From assembly GCF_001571145.1 (NCBI RefSeq), contig NZ_BCTF01000007.1, forward strand, positions 112,540 through 176,539: 64,000 nucleotides of DNA, written 5' to 3'. The notes below the pieces were generated by a model. That model worked only from the letters and a program-made list of their open reading frames with translations, ran no database searches and was not told the DNA's origin. Within the stretch, counting starts at the first letter, position 1. Each line of letters begins with the position of its first letter. A program made the position numbers and the translations under genes. The stretch comes from Hydrogenophaga flava NBRC 102514. GTDB taxonomy: Bacteria > Pseudomonadota > Gammaproteobacteria > Burkholderiales > Burkholderiaceae_C. Of the stretch, positions 25,905 through 37,380 are shown piece after piece.

Positions 25905-28019
25905 ATGAGCGACTCCGTTGCCCTTCCTGCGCTGCGCCAGAACCTCCAGCTCCTGCCGGGCTCGCCCGATGAGGACGGCGCGCCGCGCTGGCTGCTGTTC
26001 GACGTGGTGCGCAATCGCTACTACACGATTTCACGCATCACGCTGGACATGATCCGTCACTGGGTCGCGGGGATTGACCTGGAGGCCTATCTGGACCGGC
26101 TGGCCAGGCAGCACATCGACGTGGCGCGGGAAGAGGTGCTGGCGCTGCTGGATTTCCTGCTGGCCAACAACCTGATCGAGACACGAAGCGCCCAGGGCAG
26201 CGAATACATCCACCGCCAGCATCTGGCGAGCAAGCCAGGGCCGTGGCAGTGGATGCTGCACAACTACCTGTTCTTCCGCATCCCGCTGTTCCGCCCGGAC
26301 GCCTGGCTCACGCGCTGGGCACCTCGTCTGGACTGGCTGTTCGGCGTCCAGGCCCTTTGGTTGATGCTGGCGCTGGGTCTGACGGGCGGTCTGATGGTGC
26401 TGCGGGACTGGGACCGCTTCCAGTCCACTTTCATGCACTTCTTCAGCCTGGAGGGCGTGCTCTGGTACGGCCTGGCGCTGGCGGCGGTCAAGAGCATCCA
26501 CGAACTGGGGCACGCCATCGAAGCCAAGCGCCAGGGGTGCCGGGTGGCGTCCATCGGGCTGGCGTTCCTGGTGATGATGCCGGTGCTCTACACCGACGCC
26601 ACCGACGCCTGGCGCCTGACTTCACGCCGTGCGCGTCTGCGCATCGCGATCGCCGGCGTGCGCATGGAGCTGTACATCGCCATGCTGGCCACGTTCCTGT
26701 GGAACCTGCTGCCGGACGGACCCTGGCGCAGCGTGGCCTTCTTCCTGGCCACCACGAGCTGGATAGCCTCGCTGCTGGTCAACACCAGCCCCTTCATGCG
26801 CTTTGACGGTTACTACGTGCTCTCCGATCTGCTGGGGGTCGAGAATCTGCAGCAGCGCGCATTCGCGCTCGGGCGCTGGCAGTTGCGGCGTCTGCTGTTT
26901 GGGCTGGACGATCCGGTACCCGAGCCTCTGCCGCGCCATCGCGCCCGCCTGCTCATCGCCTACGCCTGGGGAACCTGGATCTATCGCCTGTTCCTGTTCC
27001 TGGGTATTGCGCTGCTGGTCTACCACTTCTTCTTCAAGGTGCTGGGTGTCTTTCTGTTCGTGGTGGAGTTGCTGTGGTTTGTCGTGTTACCAATCTGGCG
27101 TGAACTGTCGCAATGGCGCAAGCGATCCGCCGATTTCCGTTTGCAGGGGGGGCGTCGTCTGGCCTGGATCGGTGGCGGGCTGATCCTGCTGTGGATGCTG
27201 TTGCCGCTGCGTACCTCGGTGGAGATGCCGGCGGTGCTGCAGGCCGCGCAGGTGCAGACGGTGTTCCCCTCGGAGGTGGCGGTGGTGGAGTCAGTGGCGG
27301 TGCGCGATGGCGACGCCGTGCAGGCGGGCAGTGTCATGCTGCGTCTGCGTTCACCGGAACTCGAGCGCGACCAGCGTGAAATCGAACAAGAACTGGCACT
27401 GGCCCGCACGCACCTCTCACGCATCGCCTCCTCGGCGCAGGACAAGGCCCTGATCGGGGTCACCATGAACCGCGTCAGCCGGCTGGAGCAGCGCGAGGCG
27501 GGTATCCGCGAGCGCATGGCGCGGCTCACCGTCTTGGCGCCGTTTGCGGGCTATGTGCGCAGCAGCGAGTGGCTCCACGAGGGCCGCTGGGTGAACCCGG
27601 CGATGCCACTGATGAGCGTGGTGGATCCCAGTGCGCTCAAGCTGATGGGACTGGCCGAGGAGCAGAACCTCAAGGTGCTGGAGCCTGGGCAGCAGGGGGT
27701 GTTCATCGCCGACCGGGCCGATGGGCCAAGCTTGCCGGTCAGGCTGGACGCCATCGACATCTCGGCGGTATTCGAGTTGCCCTTCCCGGAATTGGGCTCT
27801 CGCTACGGTGGTCATCTGCCGGTGCGCTCGGTGGGCGAGTCGCAGCTGATTCCTGAGGGAGCGCACTACCGGCTGAGCTTCTCGACGGAAGCACACGAGG
27901 CCGGGGCGGGCCAGATGCGTGAGCCCGGCATGATCGTGGTGCAAGGGGCGAGGCGCAGCTGGCTTCTGTCCGCGCTGCGGCACATGATGGCGGTGCTGGT
28001 GCGCGAGGCCGGCCTCTGA
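25905..28019 (+). CDS. M50-type membrane metalloprotease fused to an HlyD-like adaptor
   Basis: 704 residues. The N-terminal 100 residues are a winged-helix-like PqqD-type part (WLLFDVVRNRYYTISRITLDMI). A membrane domain then carries the zinc motif HELGH (residues 199-203) and NTSPFMRFDGYYVLSD (Asp301), the two halves of the M50 site-2-protease active site. After more helices and a last one (about 420-435) comes a periplasmic adaptor: PSEVAVVESVAVRDGDAVQAGSVMLRLRSPELERDQREIEQELA, a helical hairpin, and LTVLAPFAGYVRSSEWLHEGRWV. This architecture replaces the ABC or RND pump usually found here. Last gene of the operon. Confidence 0.85.
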   Translation: MSDSVALPALRQNLQLLPGSPDEDGAPRWLLFDVVRNRYYTISRITLDMIRHWVAGIDLEAYLDRLARQHIDVAREEVLALLDFLLANNLIETRSAQGSEYIHRQHLASKPGPWQWMLHNYLFFRIPLFRPDAWLTRWAPRLDWLFGVQALWLMLALGLTGGLMVLRDWDRFQSTFMHFFSLEGVLWYGLALAAVKSIHELGHAIEAKRQGCRVASIGLAFLVMMPVLYTDATDAWRLTSRRARLRIAIAGVRMELYIAMLATFLWNLLPDGPWRSVAFFLATTSWIASLLVNTSPFMRFDGYYVLSDLLGVENLQQRAFALGRWQLRRLLFGLDDPVPEPLPRHRARLLIAYAWGTWIYRLFLFLGIALLVYHFFFKVLGVFLFVVELLWFVVLPIWRELSQWRKRSADFRLQGGRRLAWIGGGLILLWMLLPLRTSVEMPAVLQAAQVQTVFPSEVAVVESVAVRDGDAVQAGSVMLRLRSPELERDQREIEQELALARTHLSRIASSAQDKALIGVTMNRVSRLEQREAGIRERMARLTVLAPFAGYVRSSEWLHEGRWVNPAMPLMSVVDPSALKLMGLAEEQNLKVLEPGQQGVFIADRADGPSLPVRLDAIDISAVFELPFPELGSRYGGHLPVRSVGESQLIPEGAHYRLSFSTEAHEAGAGQMREPGMIVVQGARRSWLLSALRHMMAVLVREAGL

Positions 28020-28022
28020 GCG

Positions 28023-28037
28023 GGCCGCGCAGCGGCC
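28023..28037. terminator. GC hairpin after the giant-adhesin operon
   Basis: GGCCGC-GCA-GCGGCC follows the stop of the M50 gene by three bases. There is no T-run, so it is a weak candidate for an intrinsic terminator; a Comamonadaceae-type intergenic hairpin is equally likely. Confidence 0.35.
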
Positions 28038-28324
28038 TCATCCGGTTCGCGGACCCCTTGGTGTCCCTGGCGAAGACAGGTCCGGGGCAGGCGGGTGGTC
28101 AACTGCGAGTCGGGGATACCCCCTCCAATGCCGGGTGCAGCGTGTATGCCGGAACGGGAACTTCGCGGTCGAATATCGTTGTGGGTTGTGCGACGGACAC
28201 GTCCCCGTTGGATTTCTGAAGCGCTGCCGACTCCAGGCAGATGTGTGTGGGTGATGCGAACAGCCCCCAGATCGCCAGCCCTTACACCACGGAGGCTGAC
28301 AACCCCAGCCAGGTCGCTGCCCCC
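28038..28324. other. gene-free convergent interval
   Basis: 287 bases between the M50 gene and dgoD, whose 3' ends face each other. Base use is less biased than in the neighbours. The minus strand is open for about 55 codons ending near 28100 but shows no start, no ribosome site and no recognisable family. I see nothing functional. Confidence 0.5.
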
Positions 28325-29473
28325 TCACCACTCCGCGAAGCTGCCGTCCTTGTGGCGCCAGACCGGGTTGCGCCAGCGGTGGCCCTCGGCCGCGCGCTCG
28401 CGCACATACGCCTCGTTCACCTCGATGCCCAGGCCCGGCCCGGTCGGGATCGCCACCATGCCGTCCTCGTAGGCGAACACCTCGCGGTTGTTCACGTAGT
28501 CCAGCAGGTCGTTGGCCTGGTTGTAGTGGATGCCCAGGCTCTGTTCCTGGATGAAGGCGTTGTAGCAGCCGGCGTCGATCTGCAGGTTGGCCGCCAGCGC
28601 GATGGGGCCCAGCGGGCAGTGCAGCGCCAGCGCCACGTCGTAGGCCTCGGCCATGGCCGCGATCTTGCGCGTCTCGGTGATGCCGCCCGCGTGTGACGGG
28701 TCGGGCTGGATGATGTCCACGTAGCCCTCGGACAGGATGCGCTTGAAGTCCCAGCGCGAGTACAGCCGTTCGCCCAGCGCGATGGGCATGGTGGCCGCGT
28801 GCGCCAGTTCCTTCAGCGCCTCGTGGTGTTCGCTGAGTACCGGCTCTTCGACAAACATCAGCTTGTAGGGTTCGAGTTCGCGCAGCAGCACCTTGGCCAT
28901 GGGCTTGTGCACCCGGCCGTGGAAGTCCACGCCGATGCCCACGTTCGGCCCCACGGCCTCGCGCACCGCGGCCACGTTGGCCAGGCAGCGCTCGACCTTG
29001 TCGTGGCTGTCGATGAACTGCAGTTCCTCGGTGCCGTTCATCTTGACGGCGGTGAAGCCGCGTGCCACGGCGGCTTGCGCGGCGGCGGCGGTGTCGGCCG
29101 GGCGGTCGCCGCCGATCCAGCTGTAGACGCGGATGCGGTCGCGCACCTGGCCGCCCAGCAGGTCCGAGACGCTCACACCCAGCGCCTTTCCCTTGATGTC
29201 CCACAAGGCCTGGTCGATGCCGGCGAGCGCGCTCATGTGGATGCCCCCGCCGCGGTAGAAGCCGGCGCGGTACATCACGGTCCAGTGGTCTTCGATCTGG
29301 CGCGGGTCTTTGCCGACGAGATAGTCGGAGAGCTCGTCGACCATGGCGGCCACGGTGTGGGCGCGGCCTTCGAGCACCGGCTCGCCCCAGCCGACGATGC
29401 CCTCGTCGGTCTCGATCTTGAGGAAGCACCAGCGCGGCGGGACGATGAAGGTGGTGAGGCGGGTGATTTTCAT
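28325..29473 (-). CDS. dgoD: D-galactonate dehydratase
   Basis: 382 residues, full length for DgoD and very like the E. coli enzyme in order: [31 protein letters not shown], then the enolase-superfamily active site [40 protein letters not shown] and the His of [11 protein letters not shown]. It turns D-galactonate into 2-dehydro-3-deoxy-D-galactonate. It is the last gene of the minus-strand sugar operon, 12 bases after dgoA, and completes the galactonate branch with DgoK and DgoA. Confidence 0.96.
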   Translation of the reverse strand: MKITRLTTFIVPPRWCFLKIETDEGIVGWGEPVLEGRAHTVAAMVDELSDYLVGKDPRQIEDHWTVMYRAGFYRGGGIHMSALAGIDQALWDIKGKALGVSVSDLLGGQVRDRIRVYSWIGGDRPADTAAAAQAAVARGFTAVKMNGTEELQFIDSHDKVERCLANVAAVREAVGPNVGIGVDFHGRVHKPMAKVLLRELEPYKLMFVEEPVLSEHHEALKELAHAATMPIALGERLYSRWDFKRILSEGYVDIIQPDPSHAGGITETRKIAAMAEAYDVALALHCPLGPIALAANLQIDAGCYNAFIQEQSLGIHYNQANDLLDYVNNREVFAYEDGMVAIPTGPGLGIEVNEAYVRERAAEGHRWRNPVWRHKDGSFAEW

Positions 29474-29485
29474 GGGGGCTATGGA

Positions 29486-30126
<641 letters not shown>

Positions 30127-30130
<4 letters not shown>

Positions 30131-31125
30131 GCGGAACGGCGGACAGAGGAGGGGGCGGCAAGGCCGGCGGCCTGCGCGATGCGCCACAGGCCCAGCGGGG
30201 TGACGCCGGAGCGGATTTCGGGTGCCGGCTGGCCCTGCGCTTCCAGGGCGGTGGCGTAGCGCACGCACAGCAGCGGCTCGCCGCACAGCACCACCGGGGT
30301 GCCGTCCTGCAGCGCGGGCGTCAGCGCCGCCACCTCGTGCCCGATCAGCAGGCCTGAGAGGTAGTCGGGCTGGGCGCTGCCGGTCAGCTGGGCGGTGAGC
30401 CCGAGCGTGCGCACGCTGAACACCGTGGAGAGCACGCCCAGCGCACCGAGTGGCGAGCGCGCCACCCGCAGGCCACGCGCGAAGGCGGGTTCGTCGTGCG
30501 GCGCGCCCATCACCATGGTGCGGCCCAGGATGGTGTGCTGCGAGAGCGCGGCATACACCTCGCCGGTCATGAAGGTTTCAAAGCGCACGACGGCGCCGTC
30601 TTCCACCCAGGCCCACTTGGTGTGGGTGCCCGGAAGCCCGATCAGCAGGCGCGCTGGCGTGCGGCCCTCGTCGGCCAGGCTCTGCAGCACGCCCGCGATC
30701 TGGGTTTCTTCGCCGCGCATCACATTGGGCAGTTCGCCGGCCTGCAGCAGGCCGGGCACCACGTGCAGCGGCTCGCCGCCGGGGCGTGCGATCACGGTCA
30801 TGGCCGTGGCCAGTTCGCTGGCGCGGGCCGGCAGCGGCTGGTAGCGCGCCTCGCGCCAGCCCTGGGCGCTGCCGACCATGCCGCAGGCAATGAGTGGCGT
30901 GTCCGCATGGGCCGTGAGCCAGTCGCCGCACAACCCCTGCAGTGCGGCCTCGAAGGCCTCTGCAGGCGTGGCGATGCCGGCACCGGCCGGCAGGTTCATC
31001 ACCCCGTGCTCGCTGCGGCGGGTGGCCAGAACCTGGCCGCCCGGGCCGAGGGCGTAGGCGCGCAGCGAGCTGGTGCCCCAGTCGAGCGCGAACACAACAG
31101 GACGGCTGGCCAGCGCGGTGTGCAT
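30127..31125 (-). CDS. dgoK: 2-dehydro-3-deoxygalactonokinase
   Basis: 332 residues of the DgoK family (ASKHA fold). Visible are the N-terminal phosphate motif FALDWGTSSLRAYAL, GMVGSAQGWRE, VPGLLQ...DVMRGEETQ-like VMRGEETQIAG and LIGLPGTHTKWAWVEDG. It phosphorylates 2-dehydro-3-deoxy-D-galactonate at C6. It sits between the DapA-type dehydratase (one base gap upstream) and dgoA (four-base overlap), so translation is probably coupled. Confidence 0.94.
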
Positions 31126-31126
31126 G

Positions 31127-32059
31127 TCAGCGCGCCCAGTTCAGGACCATGGGGTTGAGTCGGCGCGCGATGTCGATCAGGCCGCGCCGCACCTCGGGGT
31201 GCATGGCCGGGAAGGGATGACGGCCTGCCTCGCAGGCGATCACGCCACCTTCCTTCATCAGCGCCTTGGCCGTGAGGATGCCGCCCTGGCGGTTCTCGTG
31301 GTTGATCAGCGGCAGCCAGCGCTGGTAGAGCGCAAACGCCTGGTTCATGTCGCCGCTGCGGTGCGCCTCGATGATCGGGCGGATGCCGTCGGGAAAGGCG
31401 CCGCCGGTCATGGCGCCGGTGGCGCCCGCGTCCAGGTCGGCCAGCAGGGTGATGGCTTCCTCGCCGTCCCACGGCCCTTCGATGGCGTCGCCGCCCAGGC
31501 GGATCAGCTCGCGCAGCTTGCTGGCGGCGCCGGGCACTTCGATCTTGAAGTAGGCCAGGTGCTCGATCTCCTGCGCCATGCGGGCCAGGAACGGGGCAGA
31601 GAGCACCGTGCCGCTGGCCGGCGCGTCCTGCACCATGATGGGAATGCCGATGGCGTCGGACACGCGGGCGTAGAACTCATAGATCTGCGCCTCGGGCACG
31701 CGGAAGGTGGCTCCGTGGTAGGGCGGCATGACCATCACCATGGCCGCGCCCATGTCCTGCGCGCGCTTGCTGCGGGCCGCGCAGACCGAGGTGCCGTAGT
31801 GCGTGGTGGTCACGATCACCGGCACGCGGCCGGCCACGTGTTCCAGGCAGGTGCGGGTGAGGACTTCGCGCTCGTCGTCCGAGAGCGAGAACTGTTCGGA
31901 GAAGTTGGCCAGGATGCACAGGCCGTCGACGCCGGCGTCGATCATGAAATCGAGGCAGCGCTTCTGGCTCGGCAGGTCGAGTTCACCTGATTCGGTGAAG
32001 GTGGTGGGCACCACCGGGAAGATGCCGCGGTAGCGCGGCGCACGGGCGGAGGCGGTCAT
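31127..32059 (-). CDS. araD: L-2-keto-3-deoxyarabonate dehydratase (DapA family)
   Basis: 310 residues, DapA/NAL-family TIM barrel. The Schiff-base lysine is K172 in AYFKIEVPG, and DGLCILANFSEQF and GPWDGEEAITLLADL are features I associate with the Azospirillum L-KDA dehydratase rather than with aldolases of the family. The product would be 2-oxoglutarate semialdehyde. The ATG at 32059 follows the arabinonate dehydratase by eight bases; longer upstream reading is inside that gene. Context (dehydratase before, semialdehyde dehydrogenase in the operon) fits. An aldolase activity on the same substrate is the alternative. Confidence 0.85.
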   Translation of the reverse strand: MTASARAPRYRGIFPVVPTTFTESGELDLPSQKRCLDFMIDAGVDGLCILANFSEQFSLSDDEREVLTRTCLEHVAGRVPVIVTTTHYGTSVCAARSKRAQDMGAAMVMVMPPYHGATFRVPEAQIYEFYARVSDAIGIPIMVQDAPASGTVLSAPFLARMAQEIEHLAYFKIEVPGAASKLRELIRLGGDAIEGPWDGEEAITLLADLDAGATGAMTGGAFPDGIRPIIEAHRSGDMNQAFALYQRWLPLINHENRQGGILTAKALMKEGGVIACEAGRHPFPAMHPEVRRGLIDIARRLNPMVLNWAR

Positions 32060-32067
32060 GGTCTCTC

Positions 32068-33801
32068 TCAATGCGAATGGCGGGGCACGGCCGAGCCGCG
32101 GCAGCCGACGAGGAATTCGAAGTCGCAGCCCTGGTCGGCCTGCAGCACGTGGTTGACGTAGAGGCGCTGGTAGCCGCCGTTCATGGCGTGTTCCGGCGGC
32201 GTGACCTGGGCCAGGCGCGCGGCCAGTTCCTCGTCGCTGATGTCCAGGTGCAGGCGGCCGGTGGTGCAGTCGAGTTCGATGAAGTCGCCATCGTGCACGG
32301 CGGCCAGCGGGCCACCGGCGGCGGCCTCGGGCGCCACGTGCAGCACCACGGTGCCGTAGGCGGTGCCGCTCATGCGCGCGTCGGAGATGCGCACCATGTC
32401 CTTGATGCCCCGGCGCAGCAGCTTGGGCGGCAGGCCCATGTTGCCCACCTCGGCCATGCCGGGGTAGCCCATGGGGCCGCAGTTCTTGAGCACCATCACG
32501 CAGGTCTCGTCGATGTCCAGGTCTTCGTCGACGATACGTTCCTTGTAGTGCTCCAGGTTCTCGAACACCACGGCGCGGCCGCGGTGCTGCAGCAGATGCG
32601 GCGAGGCGGCCGAGGGCTTGAGCACGGCGCCGCGCGGCGCCAGGTTGCCGCGCAGCACGCAGATGCCGCCGTCGGGCACCAGCGGGTTGTCCAGCGGGCG
32701 GATCACCTCGTCGTTGTACTGCGGCGCGTCGGCCACGTTCTCCCACAGGCTCTTGCCGTTCACGGTGAGCGCATCCGGGTGCGGCAGCAGGTTGTTCTCG
32801 CCCAGGCGCCGCAGCACGGCCGGCAGGCCGCCCGCGTAATAGAACTCCTCCATCAGGAAACGGCCCGAGGGCTGCAGGTCCACCACCGTGGGCGTGCCCT
32901 TGCCGATGCGGGTCCAGTCGTCGAGTTCCAGCTCCACGCCGATGCGGCCGGCAATCGCCTTGAGGTGGATCACCGCATTGGTCGAACCGCCGATGGCGGC
33001 GTTGGTGCGGATCGCGTTTTCAAAAGCCTCGCGGGTGAGGATCTTGGACAGGCGCAGGTCTTCGTGCGCCATCTGGACGATGCGCTGGCCCGACATGTGG
33101 GCCAGCACGTAGCGGCGCGCGTCCACGGCGGGGATGGCGGCGTTGTGCGGCAGCGAGGTGCCCAGCGCCTCGGCCATGCAGGCCATGGTCGAGGCCGTGC
33201 CCATGGTGTTGCAGGTGCCGGCCGAACGCGACATGCCGCCCTCGGCCGCGAGGAACTGGTGCATGTTGATCTCGCCGGCCTTGAGCGATTCGTGCAGCTG
33301 CCACACGGCCGTGCCCGAGCCGATGTTCTTGCCTTCGAGCTTGCCATTCAGCATGGGGCCGCCGGTCACCACGATGGCGGGCACGTCGCAGCTGGCCGCG
33401 CCCATCAGCAGCGCGGGCGTGGTCTTGTCACAGCCCACCAGCAGCACCACCGCGTCGATCGGGTTGCCGCGGATCGCTTCCTCCACGTCCATCGACGCCA
33501 GGTTGCGCGTGAGCATGGCGGTGGGGCGCAGGTTGGACTCGCCGTTGGAGAACACCGGGAACTCCACCGGGTAGCCGCCGGCTTCGAGCACACCCTTCTT
33601 GACGTGTTCGGCCAGCTTGCGGAAGTGCGCGTTGCATGGCGTCAGCTCGGACCAGGTGTTGCAGATGCCGATGATGGGGCGGCCATCGAACGCGTGGTCG
33701 GGGATGCCCTGGTTCTTCATCCAGCTGCGGTACATGAAGCCGTTCTTGTCGGCGCTGCCGAACCATTCGGTGGAGCGCAGCTTGCGTGGTTTGTCGGACA
33801 T
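32068..33801 (-). CDS. L-arabinonate dehydratase (IlvD/Edd family)
   Basis: 577 residues of the iron-sulfur IlvD/Edd dehydratases. The cluster cysteines are seen in GICNTWSELTPC, LVGCDKTTPA and RSAGTCNTMGTAS; the C-terminal domain has MVLKNCGPMGYPGM and SDARMSGTAYGTVVLHVAPEA. The opening KLRSTEWFGSADKNGFMYRSW is typical of sugar-acid dehydratases acting on L-arabinonate, D-fuconate or D-galactonate. With the next gene it forms the non-phosphorylative arabinose route. Substrate preference is inferred from context. Confidence 0.9.
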   Translation of the reverse strand: MSDKPRKLRSTEWFGSADKNGFMYRSWMKNQGIPDHAFDGRPIIGICNTWSELTPCNAHFRKLAEHVKKGVLEAGGYPVEFPVFSNGESNLRPTAMLTRNLASMDVEEAIRGNPIDAVVLLVGCDKTTPALLMGAASCDVPAIVVTGGPMLNGKLEGKNIGSGTAVWQLHESLKAGEINMHQFLAAEGGMSRSAGTCNTMGTASTMACMAEALGTSLPHNAAIPAVDARRYVLAHMSGQRIVQMAHEDLRLSKILTREAFENAIRTNAAIGGSTNAVIHLKAIAGRIGVELELDDWTRIGKGTPTVVDLQPSGRFLMEEFYYAGGLPAVLRRLGENNLLPHPDALTVNGKSLWENVADAPQYNDEVIRPLDNPLVPDGGICVLRGNLAPRGAVLKPSAASPHLLQHRGRAVVFENLEHYKERIVDEDLDIDETCVMVLKNCGPMGYPGMAEVGNMGLPPKLLRRGIKDMVRISDARMSGTAYGTVVLHVAPEAAAGGPLAAVHDGDFIELDCTTGRLHLDISDEELAARLAQVTPPEHAMNGGYQRLYVNHVLQADQGCDFEFLVGCRGSAVPRHSH

Positions 33802-33825
33802 GGTGGTGTGCGGTGGGGTGGGGGT

Positions 33826-34818
33826 TTAGTGGGAGCCGGCGCCGGGGCGGCGCACCATCAGGCGCTGCAGCAGGCAGAACAGGAACAGCAGCAGGCCGAC
33901 GACGATGCGCGTCCACCAGGAGCTGAGCGTGCCGTCGAAGGTGATGAGGGTCTGGATCAGGCCCAGGGTGAGCACGCCGAACAGCGTGCCGAAGACGTAG
34001 CCCACGCCGCCGGTCAGCAGCGTGCCGCCGATCACCACGGCGGCGATCGCGTCCAGCTCCATGCCAACGGCGTGCAGGCCGTAGCCCGAGAGCGTGTAGA
34101 AGGTGAAGACCACGCCGCCGAGCGCCGCGCACAGGCCCGAGACCGCGTAGACGCCGACCAGGGTGCGCCGCACCGGCAGGCCCATGAGGATGGCCGAGTG
34201 TTCGCTGCCGCCGATGGCGTAGACCGTGCGGCCGAAGGTGCTGCTGTGGGCCGCGAACAGGGCCAGCGCCAGGCAGGCGATGGCGATCAGCGCGCCCAGG
34301 CTGATCGAGGCGCCCTCGGCCAGTTCCAGGCGCCAGTAGGCGAGGTTCGAATAGGCCTCGTTGCCGATGCTGATCGAGTCGATGCTGATCAGGTAGCACA
34401 GGCCGCGCGCCAGGAACATGCCCGCCAGCGTGACGATGAAGGGCTGCAGCCGGAAGCGCTCGATCAGGAAGCCCATGAAGGCGCCGAAGGACACGCCCAT
34501 CACCAGCACCACGCCGATGGCGGGCAGCGGCGACCAGCCGTGGTGCTCGATCAGGGTGGCCAGCACCATGGTCGAGAGCGCCACCACCGAACCCACCGAG
34601 AGGTCGATGCCGCCGCTGAGGATGACGAAGGTCATGCCCACCGCCACGATGAGCAGGAAGGCGTTGTCGATCAGCAGGTTCAGGAACACCTGCGCCGAGA
34701 AGAAGCCGGTGTAGCTCAGCGAACCGGCCAGCCCCATCAGCAGGAACAGGCCCACCGTCGCGGCCAGCGGCAGGAAGCGCAGGTCCAGGCGGCGCAGGGC
34801 ATTCGGTGTGGCGCTCAT
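33826..34818 (-). CDS. yjfF: sugar ABC transporter permease, YjfF type
   Basis: 330 residues with 8-10 membrane segments. It carries the ribose-family permease signature ILSGGIDLSVGSVVALSTM and VVIGGTLLTGGVGYVFGTLFGV. Similarity and order after ytfT match E. coli YjfF, one of two permeases in the galactofuranose importer. Its first four bases overlap the ytfT end. It works with YtfQ, YtfR and YtfT; here YtfQ is 6.5 kb upstream, separated by the ChvE-type genes. Confidence 0.88.
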   Translation of the reverse strand: MSATPNALRRLDLRFLPLAATVGLFLLMGLAGSLSYTGFFSAQVFLNLLIDNAFLLIVAVGMTFVILSGGIDLSVGSVVALSTMVLATLIEHHGWSPLPAIGVVLVMGVSFGAFMGFLIERFRLQPFIVTLAGMFLARGLCYLISIDSISIGNEAYSNLAYWRLELAEGASISLGALIAIACLALALFAAHSSTFGRTVYAIGGSEHSAILMGLPVRRTLVGVYAVSGLCAALGGVVFTFYTLSGYGLHAVGMELDAIAAVVIGGTLLTGGVGYVFGTLFGVLTLGLIQTLITFDGTLSSWWTRIVVGLLLFLFCLLQRLMVRRPGAGSH

Positions 34819-35853
34819 GCGGCACCTCCGGACACCGACGGGCGGCGGGCCAGCGCCCACACCTGGGCGCGGAACTCGGGCGACTGCAGCAGCATCACCA
34901 CGAACACCACCGCTGCCTTGACCACCAGGTTGATCTCGGGCGGCACGCCCAGCGAATAGATGGCGTAGGTCAGGGTCTGGATGATGAGCGCGCCGATCAG
35001 CGTGCCCAGCAGGCTGAAGCGGCCACCGGCCAGCGAGGTGCCACCCAGCGTGACGGCCAGGATGGCGTCCAGCTCCATCAGCTGGCCGGCGTTGTTGCCG
35101 TCGGCGCTCTTGACGTTGGAGCTGATCAGCAGGCCCGCCACACCGGCGCAGAAGCCGCAGAACACATAGGCCGCCGTGGTCAGCTGCCGCGCGCGGATGC
35201 CGGCCACGCGCGCCGCCGCGGGGTTGACACCGACCGCCTGCACGAACACGCCCAGCGGCGTCTTGTAGAGCAGCCCGGCCAGCAAGGCCAGCACCCCGAG
35301 CCAGACGAACAGCGAGAACGGCAGGCCCAGCAGGTAGCCACCCCCGATGAAGAAGTAGGGCTGGTAGTAGATGGTGATGATCTGGCCGTCGGTGATGAGC
35401 TGGGCGATGCCGCGGCCCGCCACCATCAGGATCAGCGTGGCGATGATGGGCTGCATGCCGATGCCGGCCACCAGGGTGCCGTTCCACAATCCGCACAGCA
35501 TGGCCACCGCCAGCGCGCCGGTGATGGCCACGCCCAGCGGCAGGCGCGTGGTGGCGCCGTCGACCGAGCCGCCGATCATCCAGGCGGCCACGGCGGCCGA
35601 GATCGCGACCACGGCGCCGACAGAGATGTCGATGCCGCGCATGGCGATCACCAGGGTCATGCCCAGCGAGACCAGGATCAGCGGCGCCGCGCGGTTGAGG
35701 ATGTCGATCAGGCTGCCGTAGAGGTGGCCGTCGCGCCACTCGATGTGCAGGAAGCGCTCGTTGGCCACCACGTTGACCAGCAGCAGCAGGGCCAGCGTGA
35801 CCAGCGGCCAGGTGAGGCGGTGGCCCAGCAGGGCGCTCATCCGAGAAGGGGTT

Positions 35854-35873
<20 letters not shown>
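34815..35873 (-). CDS. ytfT: sugar ABC transporter permease, YtfT type
   Basis: 352 residues, inner-membrane permease of the ribose/galactofuranose class. Signatures are AMRGIDISVGAVVAISAAVA, TLILMVAGRGIAQLITDGQII and AVTLGGTSLAGGRFSLLGTLIGALIIQTL. It overlaps the end of the YtfR-like ATPase gene by 20 bases and yjfF by four. Together with YjfF it should form a heterodimeric channel. Confidence 0.9.

Positions 35874-37376
<1,503 letters not shown>

Positions 37377-37380
<4 letters not shown>

Noticed and set aside
28100..28270. Minus-strand open stretch of about 55 codons between the M50 gene and dgoD
   Set aside because: No start codon, ribosome site or homologous family; stops upstream in the same frame.
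32071..34959. 962-codon plus-strand open frame opposite the dehydratase and permease genes
   Set aside because: Low-complexity His/Gln/Ala composition and full overlap with conserved genes mark it as a shadow.
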